From Prevotellaceae bacterium (GTDB taxonomy: Bacteria; Bacteroidota; Bacteroidia; Bacteroidales; Bacteroidaceae), in assembly GCA_015256945.1 (NCBI GenBank), contig JABZLB010000028.1, forward strand, positions 1-40,966: a stretch of 40,966 bases of DNA. The letters run 5' to 3'. A program made the position numbers and the translations under genes. Shown piece by piece: positions 1-6,406 of the stretch. The first letter of the stretch is position 1. Every line of letters begins with the position of its first letter. The notes beneath the pieces were generated by a model. That model was given only the letters and a program-made list of their open reading frames with translations, was not told the DNA's origin and did not search any database.

Positions 1-465
1 CTGGGTCTAAAATACTTGCCAGGGTGGGTCAAATTAGTGTGGCTTTTCCAAGTGGTATATCTCTATGATTTTAAAGCTACTGCAGGCCTAAAAGCTCTCT
101 TTGACAACAACAAGCAGAACATCATTGACACTATCAAGATTCCCAATCTCCCCAAGTGTGATGGCGCAATTCATATTATGGGCGATTCTATGTATCCCGA
201 GCTCAAGTCTGGTGATATTATCTTATATAAACAGCAGCTGCTCGATATTAATAATCTTCTCTATGGGGAAATGTACATTCTCTCCTATAACATTGACGGC
301 GAAGACTATATCGTAGTAAAGTACATTCGTAAGTCTGACAAGGGAGAACCTTTCATATCGCTTGGTTCAGAGAACCCCGCCTATGCTGCAAGAGATATAG
401 ACTTCCGTTGCATTACCGCTCTTGCCCTCGTCAAAGCGTCTGTCCGCATCAACTGCATGATGTAA
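1..465 (+). CDS. S24 (LexA/CI-like) repressor, C-terminal part, 5' end outside window
   Basis: This is the C-terminal half of an S24-family autocleaving repressor of the phage CI / LexA / UmuD type, which represses until RecA-stimulated self-cleavage. The Ser nucleophile region GDSMYPELKSGDIILYK and a downstream Lys in VVKYIRK fit the Ser-Lys dyad, and the family-typical YDFKATAGLKALFDNN stretch precedes them. The reading frame is open to base 1 without a convincing start (only a TTG at 16), so the DNA-binding N-terminus lies upstream or is lost. The first 20 codons look unlike the family; frame 3 of the same bases reads more like family sequence (RVGQISVAFPSGISL), which hints at a 1-base frameshift near base 58. 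It sits beside mobile-element debris, so it is probably a prophage or integrative-element regulator. The family call is firm; intactness is uncertain. Confidence 0.75.
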   Translation: MGLKYLPGWVKLVWLFQVVYLYDFKATAGLKALFDNNKQNIIDTIKIPNLPKCDGAIHIMGDSMYPELKSGDIILYKQQLLDINNLLYGEMYILSYNIDGEDYIVVKYIRKSDKGEPFISLGSENPAYAARDIDFRCITALALVKASVRINCMM

Positions 466-505
466 GATAAGCTAAAAACATTCAAACCTAATATTCACTT
501 TAACA

Positions 506-622
506 TCAACAATTATGGCAAATGAAAAAGACAAAGAGGAGAAAGAGAAATATCCCAGATCTAAGCGTTGCGTCGTTTAGGCGCTCCCACTGCTCATCAC
601 TAATCTTGAATATCTGCTCCAT
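506..622 (-). pseudogene. Truncated start of a minus-strand gene (38 codons)
   Basis: A minus-strand ATG at 622 is preceded by a strong Shine-Dalgarno (AAGGAGG, about 7 bases upstream) and by a TATATTTGC -7 box at 672-680, so it is the start of a real transcribed gene. The first 23 residues (MEQIFKISDEQWERLNDATL) are ordinary soluble sequence. The tail (IFLFLLFVFFICHNC) is simply the antisense of the neighbouring charged plus-strand fragment, so the native gene was probably cut near 560. It could alternatively be an intact 38-residue peptide with a membrane tail, but the antisense origin of that tail argues against this. Function unknown. Confidence 0.4.
515..580 (+). pseudogene. Truncated start of a plus-strand gene (21 codons)
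   Basis: An ATG 50 bases after the S24 gene opens a very charged peptide (MANEKDKEEKEKYPRSKR) that stops after 21 codons. The start looks like a genuine gene start, but the frame runs directly into sequence that reads as the N-terminus of an opposite-strand gene. I read it as a gene fragment left by a deletion or recombination joint near 555-565. No function can be assigned. Confidence 0.35.
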
Positions 623-671
623 AATTGGCCTCCTTATGCGTCGCGCGCACACTTTTTAATGATTTAACACC

Positions 672-680
672 GCAAATATA
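672..680 (-). promoter_or_regulatory. -7 box for the truncated gene at 622
   Basis: Read on the minus strand this is TATATTTGC, matching the Bacteroidota TAnnTTTG -7 element. It lies about 50 bases upstream of a start codon with a strong ribosome binding site. Confidence 0.5.
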
Positions 681-832
681 GCTAAAAACCTCGATAAACA
701 CAGCGTTCTACGAATTCTCCACTTACAAATAGATGGTAATATGTCCCATAGCGTTGGAATAAGGGAGGGGGTAAAAATGGTAAAAACACGAGTAATCAAT
801 AATATTAGGTTATTGTGGGGGAGGTCAATTCA

Positions 833-973
833 ATGCTATTTATGTTAAAAGTGTCACCCCTAATGTCACCCCTCGTTACACATTTCGTTTTTTACTGTCA
901 CCCCAATCGTCACCCCTCGTGTCACCCCAAACAGGTTTTTTACACTAAAAATAGCCATTTTAAGACCCTATAA
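833..973 (+). CDS. Doubtful 46-residue reading frame over the GTCACCCC repeats
   Basis: An ATG at 833 has GGGGGAGG about 9 bases upstream, better than most starts in this window. The product would be 46 residues with a repeated CHP/RHP pattern (YCHPNRHPSCHPK) that comes from the GTCACCCC octamers. I do not recognise it. It may be the 3' remnant of a larger mobile-element gene or non-coding DNA. Confidence 0.2.
   Translation: MLFMLKVSPLMSPLVTHFVFYCHPNRHPSCHPKQVFYTKNSHFKTL
853..928. repeat. Five direct repeats of GTCACCCC
   Basis: The octamer GTCACCCC begins at 853, 865, 897, 909 and 921. Three of the four spacings are exactly 12 bases and the fourth is 32. All copies are in the same orientation and the bases between them differ. 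Such iterated motifs are commonly protein-binding sites, but they may also encode part of a peptide; neither is established. Confidence 0.75.
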
Positions 974-995
974 AACACAAAAACGGCCTCCAACC

Positions 996-1054
996 GTTCA
1001 AAAACGTATTGAAAGCCGTTCAACTATCGTTCAATCAGCGTTTTAGCTGTTCAA
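996..1054. repeat. Four GTTCAA hexamers at helical spacing
   Basis: GTTCAA starts at 996, 1018, 1029 and 1049 (spacings 22, 11 and 20 bases, near multiples of a DNA turn); the first three extend to CGTTCAA. They lie just 3' of the small minus-strand gene that ends at 1063. They could be a binding-site cluster or chance in AT-rich DNA. Confidence 0.45.
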
Positions 1055-1062
1055 ATATACCC

Positions 1063-1275
1063 TTATTTTGTCACCTTTGAACGTATAAGCTCGCCAGCCC
1101 TGATACAAGCCTTTTTGTTCAGTACAACCCCTCCTTTGCTTAGTCCTACGCGCTCTAAAGAACTTTGCTTTATACCTATCTGTTCAGCCGTTAGAACGCT
1201 GTAAATCGCAGGAATAGATCCGAAATAATAGTTCTTCCGCCCATTCATTAATTGTACGTGTATTACCTTTGTCAT
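1063..1275 (-). CDS. Hypothetical 70-residue protein
   Basis: This is a small soluble protein (MTKVIHVQLMNGRKNYYFGS...) that resembles short hypothetical proteins of Bacteroidales mobile elements, with a pattern of a strand-rich N-terminus and a helical middle (AEQIGIKQSSLERVGL) that may be a helix-turn-helix-like segment. I chose the ATG at 1275 because an upstream in-frame ATG at 1305 lies inside a TATATTTGC promoter box. No Shine-Dalgarno is visible. It has no close neighbour on its strand. The function is unknown; a role in element control is only a guess from the location. Confidence 0.6.
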   Translation of the reverse strand: MTKVIHVQLMNGRKNYYFGSIPAIYSVLTAEQIGIKQSSLERVGLSKGGVVLNKKACIRAGELIRSKVTK

Positions 1276-1295
1276 ATCTACTACTTTTTGCCTGC

Positions 1296-1304
1296 AAATA
1301 TACA
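1296..1304 (-). promoter_or_regulatory. -7 box for the 70-residue gene
   Basis: The minus strand reads TATATTTGC here, about 20 bases before the ATG at 1275. No good -33 TTTG is seen at 19 bases. Confidence 0.45.
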
Positions 1305-1880
1305 AAATAGTTACTATATACGATATTTTAAGTATATATTATTTTAAGTGGCATGAAAAATAAAAGGTAAGCTAAGAACAAGCCTACCCACATTAGACCA
1401 TATGAAAAACACCCCCTCACAGCCACTCTCTCTTGTCTCTGTCGCCCTCAATACACCTTATACTATATAGCGCCTATTTCGATGCTTAAAACGTCCTATA
1501 TCGGCCCATTTATCCTCTGATGTAACATTATCAGCTCAAACACCGTTCAAATACTCCTCAAATGCAATGCTAATGCAATACGATTGTTACGTTTCGTTTT
1601 GTTCACCCTCTATCCTGCAATACTCCGTAACTATCTGATATACAGCTAATCAACTCACATCTTATCAAATATCGTATTTACACTTTTCGTTTTACCCCCC
1701 TTATGTGATTTCTATGTTATTTAATGAAAATGTAAAAATAAATTGTCAATTTTATATGTATTTAAAATAGACAAAATAGAAGTGCAAAACCCTCAATTCT
1801 GGTATTTTTTCTCCATAAAACAATTTTCTCCCAATCTTCATTTTATGCTTATTTTGTCATTATGGCGCAATCGCGTTATG

Positions 1881-1958
1881 TTTACGATGTAAAGCCGTGA
1901 CGTTTACATCGTAATCGTGTTGTCTTTACATCGTAATGTACTGACGTTTACATCGTAA
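1881..1958. repeat. 22-bp-periodic iteron array (TTTACATCGTAA x4)
   Basis: Copies begin at 1881 (inverted form TTTACGATGTAAA), 1903, 1925 and 1947, that is, exactly 22 bases apart each time. The core TTTAC-nnn-GTAAA is itself a near-palindrome. Two copies share a longer identical block, TGACGTTTACATCGTAAT (1898-1915 and 1942-1959). Spacing of two helical turns on one DNA face is typical of cooperative protein-binding sites such as iterons or operators. Confidence 0.85.
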
Positions 1959-2184
1959 TCTCGGACCAATAGTGCCGTAATTGCAAATGCCCCATGATGT
2001 AGGTAAAATGCACTTTCGTGACTATTTGTAGTAAATAGTTGAATAACAGTCTGTTATAAAAATCGCCTGAGAATGGCGTATTTGAAAAAATAAAAAGGAT
2101 GAGCCAGAATAATCGCAGGATGAAGCACTTGTTGTAAATTTATTTCATGGATTCTGAGGCAGTGCACTAAGCCCGGAATGATAA

Positions 2185-3012
2185 CTAAAGTTTGCGGGCT
2201 TTCCAAATCGTTTCCTTTGCAGCGTTGATTTCCTGAAACTTTTTTTCAGCAGCTTTTCTTACATCCTCGCCAAGACTTGCCACTTTATCGGGATGGTTTT
2301 GAAGGGCCTGACGGCGGTAGGCTGCCTTTAGTTCATCGTTGGTAGCCGTAGGCGAAACACCGAGAACTTTATATGCAGCATCAAGATTGGAACCGGCATC
2401 CTGCAGACTAAGCATGCTATCGAGGTCGGCCTGGCTTAGTCCTAACGCCAGGGTACACTCACGAAGTGCATCAATTTCAGCTGCGGCCACGGTGCCATCA
2501 GCCTTTGCTATCTTTACAAGAAAATCGAGAAGCTGCAGGCGTTGTTCATAAGTGATAAGCTGCTGAAGCTGCTGACAGCTACCCATCACCATAGAGCGGA
2601 AAGCTGTTGCACCCTGAAACTTTTGCTGATCGAACAACTTGTACATGATCTGTACACCCTCATCAACAGCCCTCTCTCCAAAGTTTGTCCTAAGCCAACG
2701 CCGTACAAGGTTCATTTCTGAGTGCATAACCTTGCCGTCGGCACGTATAATATAGGAGGCCAGAACAAGTAAAGAGAAAAGAAATGTGTTGCGCTGCTGT
2801 TCCTCATAGCTTGTACGCGATTGATAACCGGCCTGCGATTTTGCCGACTGGTAGGCGCTATGCCCATATCCGTAGGTATCATTATTAATATACTTTTCGT
2901 TGTTGTCGTTCTCATCGAAGAGCGATCCGAGTACGAAACCAGCCAGTGCACCTAAGGGGCCGCCAGCAACAAGGCCGATAAATCCGCCAATCCATTTCCC
3001 GTATTTAGCCAT
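2185..3012 (-). CDS. TerB-like protein with C-terminal J domain (DjlA-like)
   Basis: This is a DjlA-like co-chaperone of 275 residues. Residues about 5-32 form a Gly-rich hydrophobic segment (GGFIGLVAGGPLGALAG) that probably inserts in or associates with the membrane. Residues 75-200 resemble a TerB domain with two acidic turns (ADGKV at 91, ADGTV at 171). Residues 212-275 are a J domain with the HPD tripeptide at 240-242, which in this family stimulates the ATPase of DnaK. A Tyr/Gln/Ser-rich linker (40-72) separates anchor and TerB parts. The start at 3012 follows a TATATTTGC box by about 50 bases. It stands alone, divergent from a small membrane protein. The domain call is confident; the client or stress role is not visible. 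Confidence 0.85.
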   Translation of the reverse strand: MAKYGKWIGGFIGLVAGGPLGALAGFVLGSLFDENDNNEKYINNDTYGYGHSAYQSAKSQAGYQSRTSYEEQQRNTFLFSLLVLASYIIRADGKVMHSEMNLVRRWLRTNFGERAVDEGVQIMYKLFDQQKFQGATAFRSMVMGSCQQLQQLITYEQRLQLLDFLVKIAKADGTVAAAEIDALRECTLALGLSQADLDSMLSLQDAGSNLDAAYKVLGVSPTATNDELKAAYRRQALQNHPDKVASLGEDVRKAAEKKFQEINAAKETIWKARKL

Positions 3013-3065
3013 AGTTTATTGTCATTTAATGGTATTATTTCGCATACGAAACAAACAAATGTCGT

Positions 3066-3074
3066 GCAAATATA
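3066..3074 (-). promoter_or_regulatory. -7 box for the TerB/J-domain gene
   Basis: The minus strand reads TATATTTGC, about 54 bases before the start at 3012. It lies back to back with the plus-strand box at 3118, leaving about 43 bases for both -33 regions. Confidence 0.55.
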
Positions 3075-3117
3075 GCAAAAAAGTAATCTGGATAAAGGCT
3101 TTTTAATAGAATTTTGG

Positions 3118-3126
3118 TAACTTTGC
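3118..3126 (+). promoter_or_regulatory. -7 box for the 69-residue membrane protein
   Basis: TAACTTTGC lies 26 bases before the ATG at 3153. It rules out the in-frame TTG start at 3114, which would lie upstream of the transcript. Confidence 0.6.
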
Positions 3127-3152
3127 GAGAAATACAAAATACGATTTTCAAA

Positions 3153-3362
3153 ATGAATATAGCATTTATTTTTGTAGCATTTCTTGTTGTAGCGCTTGTT
3201 CTGTGGGGTGTAGCCGAGTTACGTTACAGAAACTTTAATTACGAGGAAGACAAGCCACATCATCCTGATCCTACCGCACATCAGGGAGGAGAATATGTCG
3301 AAAAGAGCGTAAATGATATTATGCGTGAGAACAGTACCAACGGTTACTCGGCGGTAGACTGA
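3153..3362 (+). CDS. Small single-pass membrane protein (69 residues)
   Basis: Residues 4-21 form one transmembrane helix (AFIFVAFLVVALVLWGVA), followed by a hydrophilic, His/Asp/Pro-containing tail (EEDKPHHPDPTAHQGG) without cysteines. There is no lipobox, so it is probably an inner-membrane anchored peptide. The start at 3153 fits the promoter box 26 bases upstream. It is a single-gene unit closed by a strong terminator at 3411. I do not recognise the family and assign no function. Confidence 0.6.
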   Translation: MNIAFIFVAFLVVALVLWGVAELRYRNFNYEEDKPHHPDPTAHQGGEYVEKSVNDIMRENSTNGYSAVD

Positions 3363-3410
3363 TACACAAGGGTAGTGTTGATGCTGTAATCAAGCATTTA
3401 GTATAGAAAA

Positions 3411-3446
3411 GGAGCAATAAGCTATAAGCCTATTGCTCCTTTTTTT
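3411..3446 (+). terminator. Intrinsic terminator of the small membrane protein gene
   Basis: GGAGCAATA pairs with TATTGCTCC (3411-3419 with 3431-3439) around an 11-base loop, followed by TTTTTTT. Confidence 0.8.
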
Positions 3447-3470
3447 ACACTGTAAAGTTGGTATGATTGT

Positions 3471-3929
3471 TTATTTTTGTAAAGTTTCTTCGTATGTTGG
3501 GATATGGTCAATAAATAAATATTTTTTACCATCTTCGACCATCTTACAACAGAAGTGTGACATACCATTTGTTACAATAAGGTAGTTGACATGCAAGAGC
3601 ATATTGTACGTGACAATCTGATCAAACACTTTTTGTGTAATATGAATATGTGGAGCCTTATACTCTATAATCATTTGTGGACGAAGTTGTGTGTCATACA
3701 GTACGCTGTCAGCACGTAAAGTTTTCTTTCCTACTTGCAATTTTACCTCGTTTGCCAGCAATGTTGCAGGATAATGAAGATGGTCAGTGAGATAATGTAT
3801 GAAGTTTTGACGTACCCATTCCTCTGGTGTCAAGGCAACATATCGGCGTCGCAGAATGTCGAAAATACGAGGCTGACCGGGTGTTCCCTGAATATGAGCC
3901 TGAAAAGAAGGAAGGTTGAGTGGTGTCAT
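3471..3929 (-). CDS. HSDR_N-type PD-(D/E)XK domain protein
   Basis: This 152-residue protein matches the type I restriction enzyme R-subunit N-terminal nuclease fold that occurs as a stand-alone protein in Bacteroidota. The nuclease signature is visible: Glu61 in NEVKLQVG, Asp74 in LRADSVLYD, and Glu89-x-Lys91 in MIIEYKAP. There is no helicase motor, no methylase and no specificity subunit nearby, so it is not a restriction system. It sits divergently beside holA, and the two promoters fire toward each other. Whether it cleaves DNA is unknown; the catalytic residues look intact. Confidence 0.75.
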   Translation of the reverse strand: MTPLNLPSFQAHIQGTPGQPRIFDILRRRYVALTPEEWVRQNFIHYLTDHLHYPATLLANEVKLQVGKKTLRADSVLYDTQLRPQMIIEYKAPHIHITQKVFDQIVTYNMLLHVNYLIVTNGMSHFCCKMVEDGKKYLFIDHIPTYEETLQK

Positions 3930-3981
3930 TTTTATTCTTATTCTATGCTATTGTTTTGTAGAAATTCTTGCAGATATTTAG

Positions 3982-3990
3982 TATCTTTGC
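3982..3990 (+). promoter_or_regulatory. -7 box for holA
   Basis: TATCTTTGC lies 67 bases before the ATG at 4057. A TTTG is found at 3955, though at 23 rather than 19 bases. Confidence 0.55.
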
Positions 3991-4007
3991 AGGGAAGGCC
4001 CGCATCC

Positions 4008-4016
4008 GCAAAGTTA
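4008..4016 (-). promoter_or_regulatory. -7 box for the HSDR_N protein gene
   Basis: The minus strand reads TAACTTTGC. The predicted transcript starts within about 10 bases of the oppositely directed holA start, so each transcript runs through the other promoter. Confidence 0.45.
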
Positions 4017-4056
4017 ATAAAATGGTGTGAGACCAACTTATGACAAGCAAAGAATT

Positions 4057-5085
4057 ATGCCACAGAAGAAATCGGTAGCTACTTTCGACGCAATAATGCG
4101 CAGTTTGAAAGGTGGAAATTATGCACCTGTTTATTTATTGATGGGTGAAGAGCCTTATTACATCGATCAAATAAGCGATTATATTCAAACAAATGCGCTT
4201 ACTCCGGAACAGCAGGCTTTTGATCAGACTGTGGTTTTCGGCGCTGATGTAAATGCGGCACAGATTGCAGACCTGGCCATGCAGTATCCGATGATGTCGC
4301 CACGAAAGGTAATCGTGGTGAAGGAAGCACAGGGATTGCATGCGTTCGACCGCATTGAACGATATGTTGAAAAGCCACAAGAAAAAACGATTCTTGTAAT
4401 TTGTTATAAGAATGGTGTGCTGAAAGGAAAAACAAAATTGCTTTCAGCAGTTGAACGTAACGGCGTTTTGTTCGAAAGTAAAAGGCTGCGCGATTGGCAA
4501 CTTGTAGGGTATGTGCGTGCCTATCTGTCGAAAATGAAAATTGAAATCGATGAAAAGAGTTCGACAATGATAGCTGATCATATAGGCTCCGACCTGAGCA
4601 GGCTAGCCTCTGAACTCGATAAGCTGGCCATTGCACTTCCTGAAAGTGATAGGAGAGTAACGCCGGAAGTGGTAGAAAAAAACATTGGGGTGAGTAAAGA
4701 CTTTAATGCTTTTGAGCTTCGTAGCGCAATAGTTAACCGCGATATTTTTAAAGCAAATCAGATAATCAATTATTTTGACAAAAACCCTAAAGCGGGATCA
4801 CTCTATGCTTTGCTCCCTCTTCTCTTTAATTACTTCCAAAATCTGATGCTCGTTTACTATGCCCCCGACAGAAATAACCAGCAGGCTTTAGCCGACTTTC
4901 TGGAATTACGTAACGCCTGGAGTGTAAGTGAGTATATGACAGGGGTACGTAATTACACTGGAAAAAAAGTGTTGCAGATTTTAGGTAAAATAAGAGAGAT
5001 TGATGGTAAAAGTAAGGGTCTTGATAACCCTAATACGTCATCAGGCGACCTTATGAAAGAGCTAATCTTCTTTATTTTGCATTAA
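4057..5085 (+). CDS. holA: DNA polymerase III, delta subunit
   Basis: HolA opens the beta sliding clamp as part of the clamp loader during replication. The 342-residue protein has the family N-terminus (YLLMGEEPYYIDQISDYI), a VIVVKEAQ strand, and the C-terminal collar region (NTSSGDLMKELIFFI), with the family's usual length. The ATG at 4057 is preferred to an in-frame GTG at 4027 because the family begins near here and the promoter lies upstream of both. It is a single-gene unit ending in a strong terminator. The call is confident. Confidence 0.92.
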   Translation: MPQKKSVATFDAIMRSLKGGNYAPVYLLMGEEPYYIDQISDYIQTNALTPEQQAFDQTVVFGADVNAAQIADLAMQYPMMSPRKVIVVKEAQGLHAFDRIERYVEKPQEKTILVICYKNGVLKGKTKLLSAVERNGVLFESKRLRDWQLVGYVRAYLSKMKIEIDEKSSTMIADHIGSDLSRLASELDKLAIALPESDRRVTPEVVEKNIGVSKDFNAFELRSAIVNRDIFKANQIINYFDKNPKAGSLYALLPLLFNYFQNLMLVYYAPDRNNQQALADFLELRNAWSVSEYMTGVRNYTGKKVLQILGKIREIDGKSKGLDNPNTSSGDLMKELIFFILH

Positions 5086-5086
5086 A

Positions 5087-5113
5087 AACAGGGCTTTTTG
5101 GCCCTGTTTTTTT
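5087..5113 (+). terminator. Intrinsic terminator of holA
   Basis: ACAGGGC (5088-5094) pairs with GCCCTGT (5101-5107), followed by a run of seven Ts. Confidence 0.85.
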
Positions 5114-5867
5114 CTATTTCAATCGTTTTCTAAGACACATTTTTTAGGTCTAATTGTATCAAAATAGGGTAGTTATGTCGTTTTTACCTCTCTGAGAATC
5201 GCTTATTTTTATATAATCGTCCCTCTGTTCTTAAATACTTCGAAAATGATTATTTTGGCATTTACAGACGATTCCAGTTTCATCATTAGGATTTGTTTAC
5301 ATTTATATGTCTAAACCAAAGCACAATTAATACAGGTTTAATTTAGTTTTATGATTACGAATTTGAATAATTGAAAGAAATTCAAGTAAATATAAGAGCT
5401 GGATAATTTTGAAATATGTATTTGATTTAGCGAATTTGAAAATGCGTACGAATAATTATTCCAGAGTGTATATAATTTATAAGTGCTTAAAAATCAGATA
5501 TTTGTAATAATCTATTGCAAATGATTGGTATAAGATAGCCCTTTCGTGGCCTTTTTATGGTAGAATTGTGTCTTATGCTTTATTATATATGTATAATATG
5601 ATTCTTACAATCAGTGGATTATATAATATTGTTATCGTTTTAGTATAATGTCAATTTCGATTTACGAATTTGAATATTAGAAGTTAAACAAACACCATAG
5701 CTTTCTTAATTTGAAGTTATGAACTTTGCAAAATTAAAATATAATTCGATTATTATAATTTTGATATGATAATGATTGGATAATTCAAATATTTGTTTTA
5801 TATTTGCAAATGCTAAAAAAATTAGGTTGAAACTGTCTTTTGACATGTTTGTAGTCTTATTCTCGAT
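5114..5867. other. 750-bp AT-rich stretch upstream of the XRE regulator
   Basis: No gene is supported; a 90-codon minus-strand frame at 5706-5978 is compositional and overlaps the regulator. The stretch contains TACGAATTTGAATA twice exactly (5356-5369 and 5663-5676), a close variant GCGAATTTGAAAA at 5430-5442, and a reversed TTCAAATATTTG near 5784. The spread of one motif ahead of a regulator gene suggests binding sites. Confidence 0.5.
5799..5807 (+). promoter_or_regulatory. -7 box for the XRE regulator
   Basis: TATATTTGC lies about 60 bases before the ATG at 5868. A TTCAAATATTTG element overlaps the space between -33 and -7, where a repressor could act. Confidence 0.5.
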
Positions 5868-6329
5868 ATGAAAGAAAGAATTCGCAAGATCATGGAAAGC
5901 CAACACATGACACAAAAGGTGTTCGCTCAGTTTACTGGAATTTCGGAAGGGTCGCTTAGTGGTGTCTTCAACGGACATACTCGTCCTACTCTTCAGATGG
6001 TTGACTTAATACACCAGCGTTTGCCCAATATTTCTACCGATTGGCTGATGTATGGCCAGGGCCCTATGTACCGTGATGAGGAAGGAATGGATGTAAAGAC
6101 CGACATTGATAATAATAATAATGTATCGGGAGGGTCAGCATCTACGATAAATAGTCCTCTGCTCTTCAGTACGGAAGAGGCGAAAACTACTGGAAAAACG
6201 ATACAAAAGGTTGAAAATCCTGTAAAAGAAATTGTGAAATATATTGACAAACCTACACGAAAAATTACAGAAATAAGAGTGTTTTACGATGACCAGACAT
6301 GGGAATCGTTCTCTCCTGGACGTTCCTGA
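5868..6329 (+). CDS. XRE-type helix-turn-helix regulator
   Basis: The 153-residue protein has an N-terminal lambda-repressor-like HTH (residues about 10-40: MTQKVFAQFTGISEGSLSGVFNG) followed by RPTLQMVDLIHQRLPNISTDWLMYGQGPMY, a pattern common to Bacteroidales XRE proteins. A Asn/Ser-rich linker (80-100) leads to a conserved-looking tail (ITEIRVFYDDQTWESFSPG). There is no protease domain, so it is not a LexA/CI-type repressor. It is 77 bases from pyrK but pyrK has its own consensus promoter. Control of pyrKD is possible but only inferred from adjacency. Long upstream repeats suggest autoregulation. Confidence 0.8.
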   Translation: MKERIRKIMESQHMTQKVFAQFTGISEGSLSGVFNGHTRPTLQMVDLIHQRLPNISTDWLMYGQGPMYRDEEGMDVKTDIDNNNNVSGGSASTINSPLLFSTEEAKTTGKTIQKVENPVKEIVKYIDKPTRKITEIRVFYDDQTWESFSPGRS

Positions 6330-6347
6330 ATAATTATATTGTAAGCT

Positions 6348-6379
6348 TTTGTGTACATAAAAAATATATCTATCTTTGC
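6348..6379 (+). promoter_or_regulatory. Consensus promoter of pyrK-pyrD
   Basis: TTTG (6348-6351), 19 bases, then TATCTTTGC (6371-6379) is an exact match to the Bacteroidota housekeeping consensus. It lies 27 bases before the ATG at 6407. Confidence 0.8.
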
Positions 6380-6406
6380 AGAAGAAAACCTGATAAGATA
6401 GTCAAC

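Larger units (their letters stand above)
623..1062. other. Gene-poor stretch with iterated motifs
   Basis: No convincing gene is seen. It holds the promoter of the truncated minus-strand gene, five GTCACCCC octamers (853-928), and four GTTCAA hexamers (996-1054). A 46-codon plus-strand reading frame at 833-973 has a GGGAGG sequence upstream, but its sequence is produced by the repeats and by low-complexity bases. Confidence 0.6.
1276..2184. other. 900-bp non-coding stretch with a periodic array
   Basis: No reading frame of note is seen on either strand. The sequence is AT-rich with many poly-C and poly-T tracts. Its one clear structure is the 22-bp-periodic TTTACATCGTAA array at 1881-1958. 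It looks like decayed or regulatory DNA at the edge of a mobile element. Confidence 0.6.

Noticed and set aside
853..1958. A CRISPR array in the left repeat-rich region
   Set aside because: Repeats are only 6-13 bases, spacers are 4-26 bases, and no cas gene is present.
3471..3929. Remnant of a type I restriction system
   Set aside because: No hsdM, hsdS or helicase part is near, and the short stand-alone form with intact residues looks like a distinct protein rather than a fragment.
4199..4636. 145-codon minus-strand gene opposite holA
   Set aside because: It is antisense to a confident holA reading frame and has no motif or promoter.
5706..5978. 90-codon minus-strand gene upstream of the XRE regulator
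   Set aside because: It overlaps the regulator's promoter and start on the opposite strand and has biased, low-complexity composition with no recognisable motif.
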